Shown: piece after piece, positions 53,889-63,763 of the stretch | Numbering within the stretch: position 1 is the first letter of the stretch | How the letters are laid out: each line of letters opens with the position of its first letter | Source of the DNA: [Scytonema hofmanni] UTEX 2349 | GTDB lineage: Bacteria > Cyanobacteriota > Cyanobacteriia > Cyanobacteriales > Nostocaceae | Direction of reading: 5' to 3' | Assembly: GCF_000582685.1 (NCBI RefSeq) | Contig: NZ_KK073768.1 | Coordinates: forward strand, 2,834,883 to 2,898,882 | DNA: 64,000 nucleotides | Position numbers and translations under genes: made by a program | Notes under the pieces: generated by a model | Database searches by the model: none | Seen by the model: only the letters and a program-made list of their open reading frames with translations | What the model was told of the DNA's origin: nothing

Positions 53889-53949
53889 GAGTCATTCTTC
53901 CTCATCTTCCTCATCTTCCCAATCCCCAGTCCCCAGTCCCCAATCCCCA

Positions 53950-54249
53950 GTGATGAGATTTTGGCATTTTTGGTTTCAGACTATTGTGATATCTAGCCAA
54001 TACAACCCACCTCGGTTTGTAGAGCTATTGATGTTGATGTTGGCGATCGCTATGCTCACAATTGCGACTTTTATACCCGATAGACCTTTTTTGATACTGG
54101 GTTTGAGTTTAGTAGTTGGAGCGTCTATTTCCATCTTAGTGCGAGAAGCGATCGCTCCCTCACCTCAGACGCGAATCACCCAAATTACAGCACTACTGTT
54201 GCTGATCATCAGCATATACGGCTTTGCCGACATCATTAAAACGCTTTAG
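53950..54249 (+). CDS. Small membrane protein, unknown function
   Basis: The 99 residues start at GTG 53950 or ATG 53953. Two or three hydrophobic helices are clear (LLMLMLAIAMLTIATFI, FLILGLSLVVGASISIL and ALLLLIISIYGFADII). It begins 96 bases after chlI with repeats between; co-transcription is possible. No family recognised. Confidence 0.65.
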   Translation: MMRFWHFWFQTIVISSQYNPPRFVELLMLMLAIAMLTIATFIPDRPFLILGLSLVVGASISILVREAIAPSPQTRITQITALLLLIISIYGFADIIKTL

Positions 54250-54320
54250 TTGATAGTGGATAGTGGATAGTTGATAATTATTAACATGTCAATAATTCGT
54301 CGTCATCCGCTAAGAAAATT

Positions 54321-55004
54321 ATGATATCCACTGACAGAACTTATCAACTGTTGACAATTCCGCCTTTAGAAAGTGGCGATAAGCTCACTCGTCATGAATT
54401 TGAACGACGCTACCATGCTATGCCTAATCTAAAAAAAGCAGAATTGATTGAAGGAGTTGTTTACTTGGCATCACCATTAAGAATCAAAAGTCATGGAGAA
54501 CCCCATGCTTACATTATGGCTTGGCTGGGAGTTTACAAAGCAGCGACACCAGGCGTAGGTTTTGCAGATAATAGCACAGTTTTAATAGATGCCGATAATC
54601 AACCCCAACCAGATGCTTTATTAAGAATAGAACAAGGTGGACAATCAACGATTAGCAAAGATGATTATGTCCAAGGTGCGCCAGAATTAATAGTAGAAAT
54701 TGCTGCTTCTAGTGCTTCCTATGATTTGCATGAAAAATTAAAAGTTTATCGTCGTAATCAAGTGCAAGAATATTTAGTCTGGCGAGTTTATGACCATCAA
54801 TTTGATTGGTTTAGGTTACAAGAAGGCGAGTATATCCAAATTGAACCGAACACAGATGATATAGTTTGCTCTCAAATGTTTCCGGGGTTGCGGTTAGCAA
54901 AATCAGCATTATTATCGGGAGACTTAGGGAAAGTATTAGCTGTTTTGCAGCAGGGATTATCGACACCAGAACATAAAAGTTTTGTGGAAAAATTATCTAT
55001 TTAG
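54321..55004 (+). CDS. Uma2-family protein (predicted nuclease fold)
   Basis: The 227 residues begin MISTDRTYQLLTIPPLESGDK and contain the core: YHAMPNLKKAELIEGVVYLASP, QPDALLRIEQGG, APELIVEIAASSASYDLHEKLKVYRRNQVQEYLVWRVYD. Residues fit the PD-(D/E)XK-like pattern of Uma2. It is the third Uma2 gene within 4 kb, with no obvious close similarity to the other two beyond the domain. Confidence 0.9.
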   Translation: MISTDRTYQLLTIPPLESGDKLTRHEFERRYHAMPNLKKAELIEGVVYLASPLRIKSHGEPHAYIMAWLGVYKAATPGVGFADNSTVLIDADNQPQPDALLRIEQGGQSTISKDDYVQGAPELIVEIAASSASYDLHEKLKVYRRNQVQEYLVWRVYDHQFDWFRLQEGEYIQIEPNTDDIVCSQMFPGLRLAKSALLSGDLGKVLAVLQQGLSTPEHKSFVEKLSI

Positions 55005-55074
55005 CGAATGGTATCATTTGTCCTAACGGACACACTACAAAGAACGACCAATGCACCTTGGTGATTTCCACAAA

Positions 55075-56160
55075 TCAAACATTTCTCTCAAAAGATTCCT
55101 CTTCAAAACCCAAGCGCGATCGCTCTTTCAAAAATATCTCCTGCATTCGCTCAGTATAAGGCAGCAACAAAGCCTTTTGTTCGGGATTCACACGGCTAAT
55201 AATTTCATCCCCTAATACTTGACACCATTTTTCTGTGATTTCCCATTGAATTTCCACTCCCTCCACAACCATCTGACACAAAGGAAGTAATTCTTCTTCA
55301 AATGGTGCCATACTCTTCTCTAAAAAACACAGCCATAAATAAGCCTGAAACATATTTAAGTCACGAAGGCAAGAGTGTGTTACACCAGAATGACTTAATG
55401 TTCCCCGACGACTACGATGATTGGGCAATAATTCTACAAGTTGATTATAAACATTCTGAGCAATATCCCTAGCATCTGGCAATATTTGCTCTACAATAAT
55501 AAATTCAGGCGAATTCAATTCATATTTAGCACTTTGATTGCAGACTCGCTGCCACGGCATAGCAACTTGCTCTTCTACAAAATTTAAGTAAGAAGCAAGC
55601 AATACTTTTTCAGATGGTGTAAGTTTTTTCAGAATTAAACTATTGCTAAAATTCAACTGCGTTGTCAAAAAACCAAGGGCACGCCAATCCTTAGATATAA
55701 TGTGTTGTTCTTGAAACACCATTAATATTGGTTCTAATGCGTATCCTAGTTCCTCAACTGCTGGTATACCCCATATAAGAAGGGAATTACCGTTACTTTC
55801 ACCCGAAACGGAGACGTTATTTATGGACTGTTTTTGATAAACTTCTAGTAATTTTCTATACACCCTAAAGGCAAATTGAGTTATTCGCCTTGCCTCGTTC
55901 AAATCTAAAATGTTAGGAATATAAGAGTAAAGGGTTTTCGTTTGTATCCACGCCATGTTGCAGTTGATATCTAATACATTATCCTTTAACTTAGTAGCAG
56001 TTAAAGCTCGACCCTCTGGGGATGAAGCTTTGAGCAACGAATCAGGGGATACTCCGTTTTCTAAAGATAAAGAGGATAAATCAACTGTGTACCGCTGTGC
56101 CCAAAGATTGAGTAAACGGTCAACCGTAGGACTTTTTACAGATTGAGAGGTTTTTAACAT
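55075..56160 (-). CDS. Helical cyanobacterial protein, unknown function
   Basis: The 361 residues are helix-rich with no signal or membrane segment. Patterns such as TVDRLLNLWAQRYTVDL, LGYALEPILMVFQEQHIISKDWRALGFLTTQLNFSN and FQAYLWLCFLEKSMAPFEEELLPLC look conserved and domain-like. I do not recognise the family. It is convergent with the Uma2 gene and transcribed away from the AT-rich gap. Confidence 0.75.
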   Translation of the reverse strand: MLKTSQSVKSPTVDRLLNLWAQRYTVDLSSLSLENGVSPDSLLKASSPEGRALTATKLKDNVLDINCNMAWIQTKTLYSYIPNILDLNEARRITQFAFRVYRKLLEVYQKQSINNVSVSGESNGNSLLIWGIPAVEELGYALEPILMVFQEQHIISKDWRALGFLTTQLNFSNSLILKKLTPSEKVLLASYLNFVEEQVAMPWQRVCNQSAKYELNSPEFIIVEQILPDARDIAQNVYNQLVELLPNHRSRRGTLSHSGVTHSCLRDLNMFQAYLWLCFLEKSMAPFEEELLPLCQMVVEGVEIQWEITEKWCQVLGDEIISRVNPEQKALLLPYTERMQEIFLKERSRLGFEEESFERNV

Positions 56161-57666
56161 AAATTTTACCTGGGTAATATGATTGGTAAACTTGATAAAT
56201 TAAGTGATTGTAGATTATTCATATAATTATGCCCTGTATAATATCAAGTATAATTCCTGGAAAATTTAATCCACATTCCTAAGTTAAATTACTTGTCAGT
56301 CAATATAAATATTGCGATGTTTGAGCGATCGCTTTTACAAAAATATCATAAGCAAATCTACTCATACCAAGCAGCAGACTTGGGCGATCGCAAATTGTTG
56401 GTAGTGTATTAACCTTAGCTTTAGCTTCTGGACGCAACCTGATCTGAAGTTGTACTTTACACTAACTTTAAGAATATCTGGAAGATTTTATAAATTCTTG
56501 CCGATCTGTACCCGTTGTCTCCAGTAAATGGATATACTATATTTAATTATGCATCCGTAACAATAGTTACAAAATAGCTGTTAAGTTTTAAATCTTAACA
56601 GGATAAAAAAAGAACTATCCAACAAGCATACTGTAGGCGCTTTTAAGCGTGTCTGTATTAATGCGATAGTTGGTATTGTAGTTTCCGTGGAGAGGGTAAC
56701 AAACAAATGCTGTTTTATTGTCGAAACAAGCAACAAATCCTCTCATGAGTTACGGAAATTATATAGTCTTTGCAAATTAGCCTGTGAATAACGGAGTAAT
56801 TTGCTTTCTTATTCTGTATCGAATGCTATAGCAATCTTAAATCCCAACTGAAAATTCACGGTCTTCAGATTCCCGATTTATTTAAGAAGTCGGGAATCTA
56901 ACTTTTCACTCTCTTGCGATCGGACTGGTATATTGCCATCAAAGTTTCTCTAACTAGAAAAAAAGTACTTAATTTTTTTGCTGCATCGATAATATTACTT
57001 AAGTTCAATGGGTACAAATTTTATTTTTGTTTCAAAAATAACTTTATTTTGTCTCCATTTATCTTTTACTTGTTTGTGGTTAATTATGTAAAGGCTGTAT
57101 GCCTTTCTCTAGCGACACTCTGACTTTTTAACTGGATAAGAACGCTGACAAAGGAAAAGATATGTATGTTAAAATATTTTGCTTTTATGAAAGAATGATG
57201 ACGAAAATTTGCAAATTATATTGCATATAACGAAAATTAGTTATAAATTATTAATTAATAGGGGAACAATTTTATTTCAGTAAATAGACTGCTTCCGGTT
57301 TAGTTTCATGTAAACCCGATACGGTGCATTAAGTATGGCTTGCTTTTTCAAAGATTTATTTCAACAGAAAAAGTAATTATTTCAAAGTATATTTGACTGC
57401 AATTTTATCAACAATTATGTTATTACTGAATTGAAGAGAAAATAGGTTTAATTTCCTATAAACATAATTTACCAAAAACCATCACAATTTCAAATAAACT
57501 GTGTATTGAGCAGCGATTATATCCTACTTACTAGGTAAATTATGTAATTATATTGCTGCTCAAAAAATTGTCTTTGTTATGATCAGAATAGCAAAAATAA
57601 GAATTCGGGTGCATCTACCGCAAGACACAATATAACTACACAATGTCAAGGGAGATATAAAGAGCG
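56161..57666. other. AT-rich region of 1.5 kb without a convincing gene
   Basis: A 69-codon frame (56914-57123) is hydrophobic and AT-rich and has no start context. A hairpin (agattcccga / tcgggaatct) lies at 56868-56900. From about 56900 the sequence is poor in G+C up to invA. The distal end presumably holds the invA promoter; purine-rich gggagata lies just before its ATG. Confidence 0.55.
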
Positions 57667-59118
57667 ATGCAACTAAACAAATTAGTAACAATTAAAAGTG
57701 TAGACGAAGAAGCATGGGCAGCACTAGAGAAATCAATTCTTTATTATCAAGGGCGTCCGGTAGGCACTGTAGCTGCCTTTGATGTATCAGTAGAAGCCCT
57801 GAATTATGACCAGTGTTTTGTTCGAGATTTTGTTTCTTCTGCCTTACTTTTTCTGATGAAAGGCAGAGCGGAGATTGTGCGTAATTTTCTCGAAGAAACC
57901 TTAAAGTTACAGCCTAAAGAAAGAGAATTAGATGCTTATAAGCCAGGTAGGGGTTTGATTCCAGCTAGCTTTAAAGTAGTATTAAATAATGGTGAAGAAT
58001 CTTTAGAAGCTGATTTCGGCGAACACGCGATCGCTAGAGTCACACCTGTTGATTCTTGTCTGTGGTGGATGATTTTATTGCGTGCTTATGTCATTTCTAC
58101 CAAAGATTTTTCTCTAGCTTATCAACCTGAATTCCAAAAAGGTATCAGGTTAATTATGGAACTTTGCTTGGCGACTCGCTTTGATATGTATCCAACGCTA
58201 TTAGTTCCAGATGGGGCTTGTATGATTGATCGTCGTCTCGGTATCTACGGTCATCCTTTAGAAATTCAAACTCTATTTTATACTGCATTGCGTGCGGCTC
58301 GCGAGTTACTAATTTGTAAAGGCAATCAAGATATTGTTGAAGCAATTGATAACCGCTTACCTCTATTATGCGCTCATATTCGTCAGCATTATTGGATAGA
58401 TATCAATCGCCTAAATGCAATTTATCGCTTTAAGGGTGAAGAATATGGCAAGACTGCCGTTAATCTTTTCAATGTATATGCAGATTCTATTCCCTATTAT
58501 GAATTAGACAAATGGTTACCAAAAAAAGGTGGTTATCTAGCAGGTAATGTTGGACCATCGCAACTAGATACTCGCTTCTTTGCACTGGGTAACTTGATGG
58601 CAATCATTTCCGATCTTGCAAGTGTTGACCAATCGCAAGCGATTATGAATCTCATTGAGAAACGATGGGACGATTTAGTGGGAGATATGCCGATGAAAAT
58701 CTGTTTCCCCGCTTTGGAAAATGAAGAATACAGAATTGTAACTGGATGTGACCCCAAAAATATTCCCTGGTCTTATCATAATGGTGGCAGCTGGCCCGTT
58801 TTAACGTGGATGTTCACGGCAGCAGCGGTAAAAACTAACAGAATAGATCTGGCACAAATGGCGATTGAAATTGCCGAAGCACGTTTGAGTGATGATGAAT
58901 GGCCCGAATATTATGATGGTAAAAAAGGGCGATTAATGGGTAAGCAAGCCAGGAAATTTCAAACCTGGACAATTGCTGGATTTTTATTGGCGAAAGAACT
59001 AATAGCAAACCCTTCTTATTTACCATTAGTCAGTTTTGATGAATTACCCGCAGAAGTAGTCTCTAGAGCGTGTGAGTTTGAAATCAATAGTATTGATACT
59101 TACACTTCTCACGCTTAA
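57667..59118 (+). CDS. invA: Alkaline/neutral invertase (GH100)
   Basis: The enzyme hydrolyses sucrose to glucose and fructose in the cytosol. The 483 residues match the family; the catalytic pair is in place with Anabaena InvA numbering: Asp188 (ACMIDRRLGIYGHP) and Glu414 (DEWPEYYDG). Other blocks are NYDQCFVRDFVSSAL and PGRGLIPASFKV. In heterocyst-formers such an invertase supplies hexose for nitrogen fixation. Transcribed alone after a long AT-rich leader with RBS gggagat. Confidence 0.96.
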   Translation: MQLNKLVTIKSVDEEAWAALEKSILYYQGRPVGTVAAFDVSVEALNYDQCFVRDFVSSALLFLMKGRAEIVRNFLEETLKLQPKERELDAYKPGRGLIPASFKVVLNNGEESLEADFGEHAIARVTPVDSCLWWMILLRAYVISTKDFSLAYQPEFQKGIRLIMELCLATRFDMYPTLLVPDGACMIDRRLGIYGHPLEIQTLFYTALRAARELLICKGNQDIVEAIDNRLPLLCAHIRQHYWIDINRLNAIYRFKGEEYGKTAVNLFNVYADSIPYYELDKWLPKKGGYLAGNVGPSQLDTRFFALGNLMAIISDLASVDQSQAIMNLIEKRWDDLVGDMPMKICFPALENEEYRIVTGCDPKNIPWSYHNGGSWPVLTWMFTAAAVKTNRIDLAQMAIEIAEARLSDDEWPEYYDGKKGRLMGKQARKFQTWTIAGFLLAKELIANPSYLPLVSFDELPAEVVSRACEFEINSIDTYTSHA

Positions 59119-59747
59119 ATAAGTAGTTAAAAGTCCAGTTGATGGGCTGCCTAAGCAGCCTTTATTCTCAAAGAATTGATTTTTAGATTAGAGAATCAAG
59201 GTTCAAATCACGACTAAAGAAGTTGCGATCGCGTCCAAACCCAGCCGAAAAATTCACGTCGATTCATATCTATCTGCTACCAAAATCGCCAATTTTAACA
59301 TTGAATTATTAATGACAATTCATCAAGGTAGCTATTTCGGTAGTATTGGCAAACCTATTTACAAGAAAGGCAGAAGTTCGAGGGCAGAAGGCACTTATGT
59401 TAGGAGTATCAATTAAAACTTACTTTGTGGGTTTAAAGCCCAGTTTAAACAAATAATTATACTCAAGATGGCTTGCACGGACGGTATAAAACGTCCTTGT
59501 TTCAATCCCACTATGAGTAAGGGTGGGTTGCCTTCTGCCTTCTGCCTTCTGAAGTTTTTCTTGTTGGTTTAGGACTGATTGCTATGCTATTTACAGGCAT
59601 CAGCATGACGAGCATTTTTCGTAAGCGTAGCTGCCCAAACCAATGAAGAGCGCAAGCGATCGCTATCAGCACAGATCCTCAAAAACAAGATAACCGACTT
59701 ATCGCTCGAAGTCGGGTATCTAAAAAATAGATTATTTAAGATATATT
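59119..59747. other. Intergenic region, 629 bp, no supported gene
   Basis: There are short frames only. A hairpin ggacg/cgtcc (59478-59495) is followed by gtttcaatccca, and ttctgccttctgcc repeats occur at about 59530. A terminator-like palindrome (cccgactt ... aagtcggg) sits at 59693-59717, just past the next gene's stop side. Confidence 0.55.
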
Positions 59748-59939
59748 TTATACTAGTCTTATCTCCTTGTCAGAAACTGGATGATGATAAGCAATGACTG
59801 CTGATTGGTTAAGTTGGCTGATGGGGGCAGGTTTCATCTCACCTCGAAAGTCTAGCAACTGGACAAGAATTAGATAGGCGATCGCTAAAATTATCGAAAT
59901 TGCACCTGTAATAATTGCCACTATTTTTGAGCGTTCCAT
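59748..59939 (-). CDS. Small single-helix membrane protein
   Basis: The 63 residues have one membrane helix (VAIITGAISIILAIAYLILVQLL) preceded by a short basic start (MERSK) and a soluble C-terminus. It starts 22 bases downstream of the DUF1995 gene on the same strand, so it is probably translated from the same transcript. The sequence looks conserved, but I know no function. Confidence 0.7.
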   Translation of the reverse strand: MERSKIVAIITGAISIILAIAYLILVQLLDFRGEMKPAPISQLNQSAVIAYHHPVSDKEIRLV

Positions 59940-59961
59940 TACATATTCCTGTTAATAAAAT

Positions 59962-60693
59962 TTAACTACTCAACGCTTTTAGGAAACGTTGCAAACTCTT
60001 GAATACACCAGGCTTTTTCGCCGGTGTACCATCAGATGAGGTTTGTGAACCTTTTGCTAGAATTAGATCCAATTCGTCACCGGCTGGTTTTTTGGGTAAA
60101 TCGGCTATCTTTTCGTAATTACCGCTTTTTTGCACCCAGACTTCCCACTGTCGAGGGTAGCAGCGAAATACACCTGTTTCATCATCTACAGGACGCAGAT
60201 AGTAACATGATTCAAGAGTACTAATGAAGCGATCGCGTGTTTTTCGTGCTGCATAACCGATACCCACGGCACCTGCTTCATCTAAGCGAGGATTTAAAAT
60301 GACAAAAGGGCGATCGCCTATATATTCACATAGTTTTTCCAACTGTGGCACTTCTACAGAAGTGGGAGCGACAAATAAGAAAATTTCGTCTTCTGGCTGA
60401 ATTTTTGATTCTAGAGAAGCAATCCTACCGCTGCCAATATCTTCAATTTTAAATGGTACACCTGCCCAGTCACGACGGGCAAGAGCCGCAGCACCGGCAT
60501 CGGTAAAGAAAACTTTGAGACGAGAATCATATGCTTGAAAAGCTGGTAGAAATTGCTCTGCGACTGACATATGTTTGAGTTCTGGGAAGACTAACTCAAC
60601 TTGGAGACGAGTATAACCATCCGTTAGCGCTGCTTGGGTAGCTACTTGTGCTTGAGCGATCGCATCTTCTAAGGTATTAGGAAGTTCAGCCAT
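59962..60693 (-). CDS. DUF1995-family protein
   Basis: The 243 residues show the DUF1995 pattern: LEDAIAQAQVATQAALTDGYTRLQVELVFPEL, DEIFLFVAPTSVEV and FVILNPRLDEAGAVGIGYAAR. The family occurs in cyanobacteria and plants (LPA3, needed for photosystem II accumulation). A link to photosystem assembly here is by analogy. The last ~40 residues are a variable Lys/Pro/Ser tail. The 63-residue gene follows. Confidence 0.86.
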   Translation of the reverse strand: MAELPNTLEDAIAQAQVATQAALTDGYTRLQVELVFPELKHMSVAEQFLPAFQAYDSRLKVFFTDAGAAALARRDWAGVPFKIEDIGSGRIASLESKIQPEDEIFLFVAPTSVEVPQLEKLCEYIGDRPFVILNPRLDEAGAVGIGYAARKTRDRFISTLESCYYLRPVDDETGVFRCYPRQWEVWVQKSGNYEKIADLPKKPAGDELDLILAKGSQTSSDGTPAKKPGVFKSLQRFLKALSS

Positions 60694-61019
60694 TTTAAAC
60701 GATTTTAGATTTGAGATTCTATTAAACTGTAAGGCGTATTTGCGCCGAGATTACTATTTTAGATTTTCTGTTCTATATTTCTGCGTTTTGTTGCTATTTT
60801 TGAGGCAGCGATGCAGAAAGGCTCAAAAAACCATTATCATTTTTTGGCGTTGCTGATTTAATGTATGACGCAGGATTTTACGTAATACCAAAATCCTTGT
60901 AGAGACGTAGCACTGCTACGTCTTTACATTTCAATTCAGCAACGCTCTAAATTTTAATATGAATCATTTTATCTTTATATGGGAATTATAAGAATTAAGT
61001 ATTGATATCAAGGACTTTG
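60694..61019. other. Intergenic region with gtagcactgctac palindrome
   Basis: A palindrome gtagagacgtagc/gctacgtctttac (60899-60927) lies midway between the divergent DUF1995 and cold-shock genes. It contains no gene. Confidence 0.65.
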
Positions 61020-61694
61020 ATGAAACCTGTTTGGCATAAAGGTAAATTAACAACATGGAAGGATGATAAGGGTTTTGGCTTCATCCGTTCTAGTGATGGC
61101 AGTCAAGACGTTTTTCTGCATATCACCGCACTCAAAGAAACAAATCATCGTCCACAAGTTGATGATGTGATTTGCTATCAGCTAACGGTTGATAAAGACG
61201 GAAGAATTCATGCTTGCAACGCTTCCATTGAGGGAGTTGTATCGAAACCTATGCCAATAATCTCATATAAAGCAATAGAGAAAGAAACACTCAAGCCTAA
61301 AGCAAAATCTTCTTTAATATTGGAGGTATTACTCTTATCTTTATTACCAGGTTTAGGAGCAATGAATTTTGCACTGACGACTTTCAACCCAATTCCTCTG
61401 ATTCTCTATCCTGTAATGAGTTTTCTTACATTTACACTGTACGCGGATGATAAATCTCGTGCAAAGCAGGGGCGTTGGAGAGTATCAGAAAGGACATTAC
61501 ATTTGTGTGAATTTATGGGTGGATGGTTGGGGGCATTCATCGCCCAACGAAGATTACGTCACAAAAGTCGCAAGGTTTCATACCAAATTGTATTTTGGGT
61601 AATAGTAGCTATTCACATCATATTTTGGTTGAATTGGCTTTTCTTTGGGAAAAAACTGTTAAGTTTATTTTTTGGGATTGTTTTTAGAGCGTAG
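61020..61694 (+). CDS. Cold-shock domain fused to DUF1294 membrane domain
   Basis: ATG at 61020 (MKPVWHKGKL) is preferred over the upstream TTG at 61002. A cold-shock domain (about 3-70; KGFGFIRSSDGSQDVFLHI with RNP motifs) is followed by a linker and a DUF1294 membrane part (about 100-220; YADDKSRAKQGRWRVSERTLHL, GGWLGAFIAQRRLRHKSRK) with about four helices. The combination is a known bacterial architecture. It probably binds nucleic acid at the membrane; role unknown. Confidence 0.9.
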   Translation: MKPVWHKGKLTTWKDDKGFGFIRSSDGSQDVFLHITALKETNHRPQVDDVICYQLTVDKDGRIHACNASIEGVVSKPMPIISYKAIEKETLKPKAKSSLILEVLLLSLLPGLGAMNFALTTFNPIPLILYPVMSFLTFTLYADDKSRAKQGRWRVSERTLHLCEFMGGWLGAFIAQRRLRHKSRKVSYQIVFWVIVAIHIIFWLNWLFFGKKLLSLFFGIVFRA

Positions 61695-61787
61695 CAGAGA
61701 ACGCTTATTATTTCTCCATAGCTTTACATAAGTAAGAGTTATTATATTTATTGTTCTAAATAATATTTGTATCAATCAGAACTCTCA

Positions 61788-62015
61788 CTAAAGATACTTC
61801 TCCAACCGACGTTCTTCTAGTATGGACTTCACCTGTTCATCGGTCGGTGATGGTTGGTCGGTCTTCAATAAACCTTTCATCTGCTTGATGATGCGCGATC
61901 GCTCAGGTGGTTGGGTTGGAACATCTTGCAAGGATTCAATGATCGCACGAACGAGTTCAAGGCGATCGCTTGCTGGCAGTTGACGGGCTTGCTCTTTAAG
62001 CTCTTGCAGGGACAT
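61788..62015 (-). CDS. Orphan antitoxin-like protein
   Basis: The 75 residues (from MSLQELKEQARQL) have the helical pattern QARQLPASDRLELVRAIIESL seen in addiction-module antitoxins of the DUF2281/VapB-like type. An in-frame start at 62024 is 9 bases upstream. No toxin gene is adjacent, so it is either an orphan or a regulator of another system. The C-terminus is charged. Confidence 0.65.
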   Translation of the reverse strand: MSLQELKEQARQLPASDRLELVRAIIESLQDVPTQPPERSRIIKQMKGLLKTDQPSPTDEQVKSILEERRLEKYL

Positions 62016-62486
62016 AGAAAACACTCCAACAAATGCTGTATCTAAATTTTAGCTAAAACAGCAGAAGCCTCACACTCACTTTTAGGAGTCTGAGATGAAT
62101 GCGCGGGAGTGGAGAGAGATAGTAATTAATGTTTTTTGACTACGCCAAAACAATTAATTACTATGTCGAGCCATAACCCATATTCATTATATTTCTTAAG
62201 ACAAATACCACAATCAATGGTATTATAAATAAGTACAGACAAAGCCGAAAATGCTGGTCGTACACTGAACCTGGACAATCTAGAATATGGGGTTCCATTC
62301 AATAATAGACATTTTTGTGTCGTCTCCGTGAATGGGTAAAATTCTAGCGGTACAAAGGTAGAACATACTTTTTGGTACTTGTTCAACAGTGGGTCGGGGC
62401 ATCTCGTGCAGTCTAAAAAAAGCGAGAGTTTTCGTCCGAAGCAATAGCTGGAGTCTCTGAGAAGCCTACACGCTCTCTGTACTCAG
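62016..62486. other. Intergenic region, 470 bp, no supported gene
   Basis: An 86-codon minus-strand frame (62126-62386) has no supporting context. A weak cctacac/gtgtagg hairpin spans the end of the cysteine desulfurase gene (62464-62497). Confidence 0.5.
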
Positions 62487-63665
62487 TCAGTGTAGGAGTA
62501 TGTCACCTAAAGATAAATCCGGTATCAACCTTTCCAAAACTTGCTTGAACACCATCGCTACCCAATCTACATCGGCTTCAGTGGTATCGCGTCCTAATGT
62601 TATACGAATTCCCCCCAAGGCAGCTTTTTCGGAATAACCCATTGCTAACAATATCGGACTTGGACTAAGTTTACCACTGTGACAAGCGGCTCCTGCACTA
62701 ATACCAATACCAGCTAAATTCATCTGCCGGACTAAAGTTTTACCAGTAATTTTTTCCCCATCAGCTTGTTGCAGACAGAAACTAATATGGTGAGGTAAGC
62801 GGGAAATCATATCACCTGTAGGGATTAAACCAGGAATATCAGTTAATTGAGAAAATAGGCGATCGCGTAATTTAATTAAACGCGGTATTTCGGTTACTAT
62901 TTCTTGTGCTGCTAATTCTGCTGCTATACCAAAGCTGGCAATATTTGGCACTGCTTGCGTACCTGAACGTAGTCGCATTTCTTGCCCTCCACCACTCAAC
63001 AAAGGCGCTAAATCCACTCCCTGACGCACATACAGCGCACCGGCACCTTGGCATCCATAGATTTTATGGCTAGACAGACTAAGTAAATCTACAGGCAACG
63101 ATTGTACATTTATTGGCAATCGCCCGGCTACTTGGACTGCATCTGTGTGGAATATGACGTTGTGCGATCGCGCAATATTTCCTAATTCGGCAATTGGTTG
63201 GACTGTCCCAACTTCACTTTGACCGTAAATCACGGAAATCAGTACGGTGTTAGGTTGCAACGCTGCTTCTAAATCTACAGGATTTACTCTACCTTTCCCA
63301 TCCACCGGCAAACGGGTTATTTCCCAACCCCACATTTCCAATAATCGCGCAGGTTCAGAAATCGCAGAATGTTCCACACTAGATATTATCATATGTTGGG
63401 GAACCGCGTACAAACGGGCGATACCCATAATTGCCAGATTATCAGCTTCGGTGCCCCCAGAAGTAAAGATAATCGATTGCGGATCGGCAGCGTTAATTAA
63501 TCCCGCAACCTGCATTCTCGCAATTTCGACAACTGTTGCGGCTCGCTGTCCCCACTCGTGTAAGCTGGAAGGATTGCCCCACTGTTGAGTGAGGATTGCT
63601 TGCATTGCGGCGATCGCTTCCGAGCGAGTGGGAGTAGTTGCACTGTAATCTAAGTAAATTTGCAT
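62487..63665 (-). CDS. Cysteine desulfurase (IscS/NifS-type)
   Basis: The PLP enzyme removes sulfur from cysteine as a persulfide for Fe-S clusters, thiolated tRNA or other uses. ATG at 63665 (MQIYLDYSATTP) gives 392 residues. The PLP lysine is in SLSSHKIYG; the active-site cysteine is in GAACHSGKLSPS, with HTDAVQVAGR as the PLP-stacking region. The compact loop around the cysteine fits group I. No iscU or nifU is adjacent. Confidence 0.94.
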   Translation of the reverse strand: MQIYLDYSATTPTRSEAIAAMQAILTQQWGNPSSLHEWGQRAATVVEIARMQVAGLINAADPQSIIFTSGGTEADNLAIMGIARLYAVPQHMIISSVEHSAISEPARLLEMWGWEITRLPVDGKGRVNPVDLEAALQPNTVLISVIYGQSEVGTVQPIAELGNIARSHNVIFHTDAVQVAGRLPINVQSLPVDLLSLSSHKIYGCQGAGALYVRQGVDLAPLLSGGGQEMRLRSGTQAVPNIASFGIAAELAAQEIVTEIPRLIKLRDRLFSQLTDIPGLIPTGDMISRLPHHISFCLQQADGEKITGKTLVRQMNLAGIGISAGAACHSGKLSPSPILLAMGYSEKAALGGIRITLGRDTTEADVDWVAMVFKQVLERLIPDLSLGDILLH

Positions 63666-63763
63666 ATTATATTGCGGGAGAACACACGCTAGCAACTTTT
63701 GTGTTGAAAAACTTTATTATTTGGGAATTATAAATTTGTTCACCTAACGATTAGCAGACTAAG

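Noticed and set aside
56914..57123. 69-codon hydrophobic frame in the AT-rich gap
   Set aside because: Hydrophobicity follows from T-rich DNA; no start context.
59460..59520. gtttcaatccca resembling the start of a cyanobacterial CRISPR repeat
   Set aside because: Only one copy, no second repeat at spacer distance and no cas gene in the window.
62126..62386. 86-codon minus-strand frame
   Set aside because: No pattern or start context; region appears noncoding.
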